Below are positions 1-5,665 of a stretch of 10,913 nt of DNA, in pieces (position 1 is the first letter of the stretch; the number at the start of each line of letters is the position of its first letter). Location: positions 1 through 10,913 of the forward strand of contig DFIB01000086.1 in the NCBI GenBank assembly GCA_002371375.1. The letters are read 5' to 3'. Source of the stretch: Mageeibacillus sp. UBA3708 (GTDB lineage: Bacteria; Bacillota; Clostridia; Saccharofermentanales; Saccharofermentanaceae). The notes under the pieces are model-generated. The model was not told the DNA's origin and made no database searches. It worked only from the letters and a program-made list of their open reading frames with translations. A program made the translations under genes and the position numbers.

Positions 1-34
1 CTTGACAATATCACGCAGACGTGATATTGTCAAG
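1..34. promoter_or_regulatory. Perfect palindrome containing a promoter (candidate operator)
   Basis: Two 15-bp arms (1-15 and 20-34) are exact reverse complements around a 4-base centre CAGA. Within it, TTGACA (2-7) and TATTGT (25-30) are separated by exactly 17 bp, with an extended -10 TG at 22-23. This is a good sigma-A promoter for the gene that starts at 76, with transcription expected near 37. Because the arms are identical, the same promoter exists on the minus strand, pointing out of the window. No T tract follows the right arm, so a terminator is unlikely. I infer an operator for a dimeric repressor, possibly the HTH protein encoded just downstream. The palindrome starts at the window edge and may extend further left. 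Confidence 0.6.
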
Positions 35-75
35 CTATGCAAGTAGCAAACAGATGAATTGCAATGGAGGTGTTT

Positions 76-513
76 ATGTTCCACAAGATCAAGGAAGTGA
101 CAGCGTTGCCGGACTTTATTCTCTACGTGCAGTTTGCAGAGGGGGTTACGAAGACATATGATGTCAACAGCGCCGGAAGGAGGAATAGATCACTTAAGAC
201 TGTCAAGTCTTCGCCTGAACATTTCAAGCATGTTGTAATTGATATGGGGGGCAGTCAGGTGTCGTGGAACGACGGTCCGTCACTCTCGTGTGATGAGCTT
301 TTCGACCGGGGGAAGAAGGTTGATACCCCTTTTGACGGATTGATGGCATTTACGGATGCAACTGAGCTTTGGGGGCTTAATGAGAGCACACTCCGGAAGG
401 CGATCGAGTACGGTAAGCTCGTGCGTGGAGTCGATGCGTGCAAGTTCGGCAAGCAGTGGGTAATATCCGTCGAGGCGATGGAGAGAGAGTACGGTAAGCC
501 GCTTGAGCGCTGA
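76..513 (+). CDS. DUF2442 domain protein with C-terminal helix-turn-helix
   Basis: Residues 1-80 resemble DUF2442: the MFHKIKEV start, a strand ending in YDV, then VVIDMGG, VSWNDG and the closing LSCDELFDRG. Residues 89-140 look like a small helix-turn-helix domain of the 'tells which helix to read' type, with ELWGLNESTLRKAIEYGKL followed by KFGKQWVIS and AMEREYG. I chose the start at 76 rather than 64 because GGAGG (66-70) lies 5 bases before ATG 76, while the ATG at 64 overlaps that ribosome binding site and has none of its own. The protein is then 145 residues. DUF2442 proteins are often found beside DUF4160 proteins in pairs thought to behave like toxin-antitoxin modules. No DUF4160 gene lies downstream, and the upstream side is outside the window. 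The function is not established; DNA binding and autoregulation through the palindrome at 1-34 are inference. No terminator is visible in 514-557. Confidence 0.8.
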   Translation: MFHKIKEVTALPDFILYVQFAEGVTKTYDVNSAGRRNRSLKTVKSSPEHFKHVVIDMGGSQVSWNDGPSLSCDELFDRGKKVDTPFDGLMAFTDATELWGLNESTLRKAIEYGKLVRGVDACKFGKQWVISVEAMEREYGKPLER

Positions 514-557
514 TGTCACGCCTGATTTGCTGATCGTATCACTTTGTCTCCGCCAGG

Positions 558-1391
558 TCATTCCGTGCTCTGGCTAACGCAGATGTGCCTGCCGTCATTA
601 TCCTCGATGACAAACTGCCTGTTGAAGATGTCGTTGACTGATGACTCGGCAGAAGGGAGATCCTCTATGATCTTCACGCCGCCGCCCTTGACTTCGTTGT
701 AGAACAGCAGTGGCTCAGATACGAACAGGTACATGTCATATTTGACACCGCACAGATTGCGCATTGGCCTGATGTCGCCTTGAACCAGGACAACACAGAC
801 GTTGTCGCGGCTGATCCTGATGTGGGGCATGGCTTCGTCATCCAGATGGGCAGCCTTGAAGCCAAGCTTGTTCTCGTAGAACAGAGCTGTTGCCAGTGGA
901 TCTCTGCATGCGAACACCGGTGCATTGAGGTTGAGCAGGTGAAGAGTGGAAGTACCGTTATAATCTGACTCCTCCGGAACCTGAGCAGGATCAGTGTCGC
1001 CTTCCTTGATCGTGAATCCGAGGAGGGGCTTGCAGAACGCCTTCTCGTGCCGTTCAAGCGATTCCATTATCTCTGAGCGCTTCATGATGTCTTCGTGTGT
1101 CATGTTCTCCGGAATGTCGCGGAGGAACTCGATCTTCTCGCAGTATTCGGCGAGACTCACGAATCTTACGTAGAGAGGCATGATCTCGTCACAGGATTTG
1201 GGCAGACCGGTCACGCCGTGCAGGAACTGCATGCCGTACTCGACGGCCTCGGGCGGGAGGGAAGCCATCAGGCGGTTCAGCAGATTCATCTCGTCAACTG
1301 CTCTCTCGTGGCAGTCGCCGACCTTCAGTACCTGCTCCATCATATCAAATACAACATTCATATCGTGCGGCGGGTATTGCTTGTTTAACAT
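558..1391 (-). CDS. VOC (glyoxalase/bleomycin-resistance fold) domain protein with extra N-terminal region
   Basis: The protein has 277 residues. The C-terminal part (about 155-277) has the VOC pattern: a first strand NAPVFACRDP, the helix ending ALFYENKLGFKAAH, paired strands IRISRDNVCVVLVQ, a second half YDMYLFVSEPLLFYNEV, and the closing FVIEDNDGRHICVSQ. VOC domains include metal-dependent lyases, dioxygenases and binding proteins for drugs such as bleomycin. The exact reaction cannot be read here, and the usual His/Glu metal ligands are not clearly all present. Residues 1-150 are mostly helical, acidic and rich in Met and Cys, and I do not recognise them. On the minus strand, AAAGGA (1400-1405) sits 8 bases before the ATG at 1391, supporting this start. 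The gene converges on the HTH gene and diverges from the nuclease-like gene, so it is probably transcribed alone. Confidence 0.75.
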   Translation of the reverse strand: MLNKQYPPHDMNVVFDMMEQVLKVGDCHERAVDEMNLLNRLMASLPPEAVEYGMQFLHGVTGLPKSCDEIMPLYVRFVSLAEYCEKIEFLRDIPENMTHEDIMKRSEIMESLERHEKAFCKPLLGFTIKEGDTDPAQVPEESDYNGTSTLHLLNLNAPVFACRDPLATALFYENKLGFKAAHLDDEAMPHIRISRDNVCVVLVQGDIRPMRNLCGVKYDMYLFVSEPLLFYNEVKGGGVKIIEDLPSAESSVNDIFNRQFVIEDNDGRHICVSQSTE

Positions 1392-1426
1392 TGTTACATT
1401 CCTTTGCGTGTTGTGATTATGTGATT

Positions 1427-1435
1427 ATTATAACA
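1427..1435 (-). promoter_or_regulatory. Extended -10 promoter for the VOC gene
   Basis: On the minus strand this reads TGTTATAAT, a perfect -10 hexamer (1427-1432) with the TG-N extension (1434-1435). No clear -35 lies 16-18 bp upstream, which is common for extended -10 promoters. Transcription would start near 1420, giving an untranslated leader of about 30 bases with the AAAGGA ribosome binding site. Confidence 0.5.
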
Positions 1436-1549
1436 TTTAGTAACTTCGGTTGAGGTTAAGTGAATCCAATTATACTAATTTGACTACCAATTGTACCAAA
1501 TATGAATAATGCGATTGATTCCGGTATATCCTTGATGCGGAGGTGTAAT

Positions 1550-2287
1550 ATGATATTGTCAGTTGAACATGCAATGCTCAAAAGGAAGTATCTGGAGCAG
1601 GAGCTTGCCGGTCTTCCTCATGGCTCTGTGACTATAGTCAAGACACATGCCTACTCGTATGAAGCGGTTTGGCTCAGCGACCGGAGGCGATACTATGCCA
1701 CGTCAAAGCCTGAGGGGCAGAGACTGCTTGGGCTGGTTAGACGAGCCGAGCAAATAGAGAGAGAACTTGTTGAGATAGATGAAGAACTCCAAAGAATAAG
1801 TGAGGCAGTCAGGTCTGATTCCAGAATTAAGCGGCGGAATGAACCCGTCATTATGAGACGTGAGTTTCTCGTCATGATAAAGCAGACCGAGGACAGTAAC
1901 CCTTATCCGAAGCCGGAATCGGCAGTTGAGCACAATGGAATACTAATGAGATCAAAAGGAGAGAAGATCATTGCTGAGGTGCTGGATTCGCTGGGTTACG
2001 AGTATTCATACGAATCCAGGATTTGGATAGGCAGGTTTATTTATCCGGATTTTTCCATATATATTCCTGAGATCGATAAAGTCATATTCGTCGAATTCAT
2101 GGGTGCCGTGGACAAACATGATTATTCTGCAGGTGCGCGGAGAAAGTTTGCGGATTTTACTTCTTACGGGTTTATTCCCGGGCGTGATGTTTTCTTCGTA
2201 TGCGAGACTGAGGAAAGTGTGGCTGATACGGATCTGTTCAAACTGCAGCTGAATGCAGCTATTCTTGCAAACACCGAAGTGCTTTAG
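1550..2287 (+). CDS. PD-(D/E)XK nuclease-like protein
   Basis: From the chosen start the protein has 245 residues. ATG 1550 follows GGAGG (1539-1543) by 6 bases; the ATG at 1502 has no ribosome binding site. Residues 1-60 begin with a helical segment, 61-90 look like a short coiled coil (RRAEQIERELVEIDEELQRI), and 130-220 carry a nuclease-like core. That core has a helix with Glu138 in RSKGEKIIAEVL, then LGYEYSYESRI, then IYPDFS with Asp167, then a strand ending VEFMG with Glu182, and a following D188-x3-Y192. Asp, Glu and a trailing helix in this order match the PD-(D/E)XK fold as seen in uncharacterised Clostridia proteins with PDFT...WEHFGMMDxxxY. The usual Lys two residues after Glu is replaced by Met184. 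DNA cleavage is inference. The gene stands alone and no partner methylase or helicase is present. Confidence 0.6.
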   Translation: MILSVEHAMLKRKYLEQELAGLPHGSVTIVKTHAYSYEAVWLSDRRRYYATSKPEGQRLLGLVRRAEQIERELVEIDEELQRISEAVRSDSRIKRRNEPVIMRREFLVMIKQTEDSNPYPKPESAVEHNGILMRSKGEKIIAEVLDSLGYEYSYESRIWIGRFIYPDFSIYIPEIDKVIFVEFMGAVDKHDYSAGARRKFADFTSYGFIPGRDVFFVCETEESVADTDLFKLQLNAAILANTEVL

Positions 2288-2292
2288 CACCC

Positions 2293-2391
2293 TCTTCCGC
2301 ATCTACACTGAACAAAAACGGGTTTTACACTGAACGGATTTCAGTGCAAACAGCCAATTTGTTCGGTGTTGGCGGGCGGAGACCGTTTTTT
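2293..2391 (+). terminator. Large nested hairpin followed by a T tract
   Basis: Three helices nest inside one another. The outer pairs 2293-2300 with 2376-2382, with one bulged T. The middle pairs 2305-2316 with 2358-2369, 12 pairs including one G-T. The inner pairs 2322-2325 with 2348-2351 and 2328-2334 with 2340-2346, around loop CGGAT. Six Ts follow at 2386-2391, three bases after the outer helix closes. This geometry suits an intrinsic terminator for the nuclease-like gene, although about 90 bases is unusually long. The motif CACTGAA occurs twice directly (2307-2313, 2328-2334) and once exactly inverted (2340-2346), plus a near-inverted copy at 2361-2369. It could instead be a small repeat element or a leader acting on the next gene. 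Confidence 0.5.
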
Positions 2392-2420
2392 CGTGTGCAC
2401 AAAATAATAATAGTGGTAAA

Positions 2421-2906
2421 ATGAGCAACATGGCCGGAATTAAGAAGACAAATGCAATGAGAATGCTCGATTCTGCGGGCATTGATTATGAGGTCCAGGA
2501 GTACGAGTTCGATGAGAACGACCTGGACGGTCATCATGTTGCCGATTATCTTCATATTCCGTACGAAGAGGTCTTCAAGACCATTGTGGCTAAGGCGGAC
2601 AGCGGTTATGTTGTTTTCTGTCTGTCGGTTGATGACGAACTCGATCTGAAGAAGGCGGCGAGGCTTGCCGGGGTCAAGAGGGTGGAGCTGATCCATGTGA
2701 AGGAGCTGCTTCCGCTCACCGGATACATAAGAGGCGGCTGCTCGCCGATCGGTATGAAGAAGAGATTTCCCACCTATATTGACGAGATGATCCTTCTTGT
2801 GGACAGGGTGTGCGTTAGCGCAGGACAGCGTGGGCTGCAGCTGAGGCTTGCTCCTGAAGACCTGATTAACTACACTGAAGCAATTACGGGAGACATTACT
2901 GTTTGA
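2421..2906 (+). CDS. ybaK: YbaK/EbsC family Cys-tRNA(Pro) deacylase
   Basis: The protein has 161 residues, the usual family length. It has the conserved start KKTNAMRMLDSAGIDYEV, a VADYLHIPYEEVFKTIVAK segment whose Lys53 matches the essential lysine of YbaK, then VELIHVKEL and the signature GGCSPIGMKKRFPTYID. Members hydrolyse mischarged tRNA, mainly cysteine attached to tRNA(Pro) by prolyl-tRNA synthetase, and act in the cytoplasm as a proofreading step. The ATG at 2421 has only a weak GTGG-like sequence upstream; ATG 2430 is a possible alternative with no better site. No convincing promoter is visible between the T tract ending at 2391 and the start. The next gene begins one base after the stop, so the two are probably translated together. 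Confidence 0.88.
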   Translation: MSNMAGIKKTNAMRMLDSAGIDYEVQEYEFDENDLDGHHVADYLHIPYEEVFKTIVAKADSGYVVFCLSVDDELDLKKAARLAGVKRVELIHVKELLPLTGYIRGGCSPIGMKKRFPTYIDEMILLVDRVCVSAGQRGLQLRLAPEDLINYTEAITGDITV

Positions 2907-2907
2907 T

Positions 2908-4095
2908 ATGGAGAAGTACGAAGTTTTTAAATCACTGGCTTTAATAATAATCGCTGCCAAAGTCTTTGGCCTTTGTGCGCGTAAGCTCAAGGCGCCTCAG
3001 GTTGCCGGCGAGATCGTGGCAGGTATCCTTGTGGGTCCGAGCCTTTTGGGCTGGGTTCAGTACTCTGATTTCCTGGGACAGATGGCTGAGATCGGCGTCA
3101 TCATCCTGATGTTCACGGCCGGGCTTGAGACGCGTATATCTGAGCTGCGCAAGACGGGGTTCAAGGCATTGCTTATTGCGTGTGCAGGTGTCTTCATTCC
3201 GCTTGTTGCAGGCACCCTGCTATACTTCGGCTTCTATGGAATGGCTCCATGGGGAAGCGAGGAATTCTACAAAGCTGTCTTCATCGGACTGATTCTGACG
3301 GCTACTTCCGTCGGTATCACGGTTGAGGCTCTCAAGGAACTTGGCAAGTTGTCTGATACTGTCGGAACGACGATAATGAGTGCGGCGATAATTGATGACG
3401 TTATAGGCATCGTGGTTCTTACCATCGTCATCGGATTCAGGGATCCGACTCAGGATGTCGGTCACACTTTGCTGATGACGGGGCTGTTCTTCGTATTCTC
3501 GATAGTTCTCGGGTACGGAATCTATAAGCTGTTTAAGATTTACGATAGAAAACACAGACACACAAGGAGAATTCCTATCATCGGACTCGCGCTTTGTTTC
3601 GCGATGTCATATGTGGCGGAGAAGTTTTTTGGAGTTGCTGATATTACCGGCGCTTATATCGCAGGAGTTATCCTCAGTTCTCTCAAGGATTCCGAGTACA
3701 TATCACGCAAGATGGATATCAGTTCATATATGATCTTCGGCCCGGTGTTCTTTGCGAGTATCGGTATCCAGAATGATCTGTCGCAGTTCAATACGGCGAT
3801 ACTGCTGTTCTCCGTTGCTTTCGTGCTGGTGGGCATGGGAGCCAAGGTGGTCGGCTGCGGCGCGATGGCGAGGCTTACGGGCTTCAAGGGCAGGGATGCT
3901 CTGAAGATCGGCTGCGGCATGATGACGAGGGGAGAGGTTGCACTTATCGTTGCGCAGCGGGGATTTACACTCGGCGTGCTGGACAGCGCCTATTCAACGT
4001 CAGTCATACTTCTTATAATAGTCAGTTCGATAGTTACTCCTATATTGCTGAAGGTGCTTTATAATCCTAAGAAGACAGAAGTAGTAAGTGCTTAG
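2908..4095 (+). CDS. CPA2-type cation:proton antiporter (Na+/H+ or K+/H+)
   Basis: This 395-residue membrane protein belongs to the sodium/proton exchanger family. It has about a dozen hydrophobic segments. Family marks are KAPQVAGEIVAGILVGPSLLG (29-49), VIILMFTAGLE (64-74), TATSVGITVEAL (131-142), the ion-binding pair Asp163-Asp164 in IIDDVIG, GAYIAGVILS (248-257), and GMMTRGEVALIVA (337-349) near the end. The two-aspartate motif is typical of electrogenic CPA2 exchangers such as NapA. It exchanges Na+ or K+ for protons across the cytoplasmic membrane, serving pH and salt balance; which ion cannot be told. There is no C-terminal TrkA-N/RCK domain, so the NAD-binding regulation of full Kef channels is not expected. 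It starts one base after ybaK; GGGAGA inside the end of ybaK is too far upstream (about 16 bases), so translation probably depends on coupling. Confidence 0.88.
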   Translation: MEKYEVFKSLALIIIAAKVFGLCARKLKAPQVAGEIVAGILVGPSLLGWVQYSDFLGQMAEIGVIILMFTAGLETRISELRKTGFKALLIACAGVFIPLVAGTLLYFGFYGMAPWGSEEFYKAVFIGLILTATSVGITVEALKELGKLSDTVGTTIMSAAIIDDVIGIVVLTIVIGFRDPTQDVGHTLLMTGLFFVFSIVLGYGIYKLFKIYDRKHRHTRRIPIIGLALCFAMSYVAEKFFGVADITGAYIAGVILSSLKDSEYISRKMDISSYMIFGPVFFASIGIQNDLSQFNTAILLFSVAFVLVGMGAKVVGCGAMARLTGFKGRDALKIGCGMMTRGEVALIVAQRGFTLGVLDSAYSTSVILLIIVSSIVTPILLKVLYNPKKTEVVSA

Positions 4096-4105
4096 CACAA
4101 TATTA

Positions 4106-4114
4106 TGTTATACT
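4106..4114 (+). promoter_or_regulatory. Extended -10 promoter for the murC operon
   Basis: TGTTATACT gives a TG-N extension and a near-consensus -10 (4109-4114). No good -35 is present at 16-18 bp. Transcription would start near 4121, leaving a leader of about 94 bases before murC. No terminator for the antiporter gene is visible between 4096 and 4120, so read-through into murC is also possible. Confidence 0.4.
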
Positions 4115-4141
4115 TATTTCTGATTTCTTTTGGGGTTAGCC

Positions 4142-4211
4142 GCAGATGCGAACTGTGTCTGCATAGCGAAATAATAACTGACCTTATGACAGGTCACAGT
4201 AACAGAGGTCA
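4142..4211 (+). promoter_or_regulatory. Structured murC leader with alternative hairpins over the ribosome binding site
   Basis: A first hairpin pairs 4142-4149 with 4155-4162 (8 pairs, two G-T, loop GAACT). Downstream, TGACCT at 4179-4184 can pair with AGGTCA at 4191-4196 (loop TATGAC) or with a second identical AGGTCA at 4206-4211. The second copy contains the murC ribosome binding site AGAGG (4204-4208). The two pairings exclude each other, so one leaves the site free and the other covers it. A six-residue ORF (ATG 4146 to TAG 4166) sits within the first hairpin. Regulation is inference from pairing only; I recognise no known riboswitch class. Confidence 0.35.
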
Positions 4212-4214
4212 AAA

Positions 4215-5660
4215 ATGTCAGAACTCGATTTAAAGAACTTTACCTTATCAGATCTTAACAAAGGAAGCGGGATCTACTTTATCGGAATAGGCGGAATATC
4301 TATGTACGGACTTGCGCAGCTTGCACAAGGCTACGGATTCCGCGTCGGAGGATCGGATAATCATCCTTCCGAGAGAACGGCAAAACTGGCTGATACAGGG
4401 ATCAGGATCTATAACGATCAGACATCGGAGAATATAGACGATTTCAAGCCGGATTATGCGGTGAAGACTGCGGCGATCCTGCCGGGCAACGCCGAGGTCG
4501 CCAGGTGTCTCGAGAAGGGAATACCCGTGATTGACAGATCCGAATTCCTCGGCGCGATCACGAGAAGCCATAAGTCGGTCATCAATATCTCGGGAACACA
4601 CGGTAAGACGACAACGACTTCCATGACTGCGCTGATGCTCATCGAAGCAGGATGCGCGCCTACGGTCCACATCGGTGCGGAGCTGTCTTTCTTTGATAAC
4701 AATACGGTAAAGCTGGGAGAAGGGCATAAGCTCCTGGTCTCCGAGGCGTGCGAGTTCAAGAGGTCGTTCCTTGAGTTCTCCTCGACCACGGCAGCCATCA
4801 CGAATATAGACCACGATCACGTGGACTGCTATCCCACGCTTGAAGATGTCATCGATGTTTTTGCAGACTTTACCGATAAGGTCGATGATGACGGGTACAT
4901 AGTCGTAACAGGTTCCGACAGGAACGTATCAAAGGCTCTCGATAAGGCCCGTGCAAGGCGTGAGGCGCAGGGCATTGCAATGCCTTCCGTCGTAACGTGT
5001 TCATCAGACGGAACGCCTGCCGATTTCCAGGCGCTGAACATAGAATTCGTTGAGGGCCTGCCCAATTTTGACATTGAATACAATGGCGAGTTCCTCGGCA
5101 GGGCACATCTGCTCGTACCGGGCAGACATAATATCGATAATGCACTCATCGCCTCGGCATGTGCTTATCTTAACGGAGCGGATGCCTATTCGATAATCAA
5201 GGCGCTTAACGAGTTCGACGGAGCCGACGGCAGGTACACTGTCAAAGGCAAGTATAAGGGGTGCGATGTCGTTGTCGATTATGCACATCATCCGACGGCT
5301 GCCAGAGCCACGATCGAAGCTGCATCCAATATGCCGCACAATGATATCCTCGTGGTATTCCAGCCGCTTACCTTCAACAGGACAAAACTGCTTTTTGAGG
5401 ATTATGTTACATCGCTTCTTCCTTGCCGCAAGATACTCTTCGGAGAGATCTTCTCAGACAGGGAATCAGACAACCTCGGCATCTCCAGCAAGGACATTGC
5501 AGACGAGATCAACAGGCGCGGCGGAGACGCGGAATTCTTTGCCGATAAGATGGATATAATCCCGAGGATAGACGAACTCATCAAGCCCGGAGATATCATT
5601 TTGATACTCGGACCTGAGGATATCAGGGAGCTTGGAGACATTCTCTGTTCCGAGGAGTAA
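4215..5660 (+). CDS. murC: UDP-N-acetylmuramate--L-alanine ligase (MurC)
   Basis: The protein has 481 residues, close to the usual MurC length. It joins L-alanine to UDP-MurNAc using ATP, the first amino acid step in peptidoglycan precursor synthesis in the cytoplasm. Visible marks in order: the UDP-binding GIGGIS loop (24-29), the ATP P-loop SGTHGKTTTTS (126-136), the EACEFKRSF segment (177-185) replacing the EADESDxSF of enterobacterial MurC, NIDHDHVD, GRHNIDNALIA, DYAHHPTA (from Asp355), and FQPLTFNRT (382-390). In most MurC proteins the last motif is FQPHxYxRT, so Leu385 and Phe387 are departures. The related recycling ligase Mpl is a less likely alternative. AGAGG (4204-4208) is 6 bases before the ATG. 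The gene heads a tight three-gene group. The final bases contain the ribosome binding site of the next gene. Confidence 0.88.
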   Translation: MSELDLKNFTLSDLNKGSGIYFIGIGGISMYGLAQLAQGYGFRVGGSDNHPSERTAKLADTGIRIYNDQTSENIDDFKPDYAVKTAAILPGNAEVARCLEKGIPVIDRSEFLGAITRSHKSVINISGTHGKTTTTSMTALMLIEAGCAPTVHIGAELSFFDNNTVKLGEGHKLLVSEACEFKRSFLEFSSTTAAITNIDHDHVDCYPTLEDVIDVFADFTDKVDDDGYIVVTGSDRNVSKALDKARARREAQGIAMPSVVTCSSDGTPADFQALNIEFVEGLPNFDIEYNGEFLGRAHLLVPGRHNIDNALIASACAYLNGADAYSIIKALNEFDGADGRYTVKGKYKGCDVVVDYAHHPTAARATIEAASNMPHNDILVVFQPLTFNRTKLLFEDYVTSLLPCRKILFGEIFSDRESDNLGISSKDIADEINRRGGDAEFFADKMDIIPRIDELIKPGDIILILGPEDIRELGDILCSEE

Positions 5661-5665
5661 GCTTC

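Noticed and set aside
64..75. ATG at 64 as start of the DUF2442-HTH gene
   Set aside because: It overlaps the GGAGG that serves ATG 76 and has no ribosome binding site of its own.
514..557. Terminator between the convergent HTH and VOC genes
   Set aside because: No stem with a T tract is visible on either strand.
1095..1388. 97-codon plus-strand frame opposite the VOC gene
   Set aside because: Antisense shadow; the minus-strand gene has a promoter, ribosome binding site and recognisable domain.
1480..1510. Promoter for the nuclease-like gene (TTGACT with AATAAT)
   Set aside because: Spacing is 19 bp and an alternative TATACT at 1471 is equally weak; neither is firm enough to annotate.
2325..2990. 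221-codon minus-strand frame
   Set aside because: Covers ybaK and the start of the antiporter in reverse; no ribosome binding site and no family resemblance, while the plus-strand proteins are clearly real.
4248..4820. 190-codon minus-strand frame
   Set aside because: Antisense shadow of murC with Arg-rich, featureless content.
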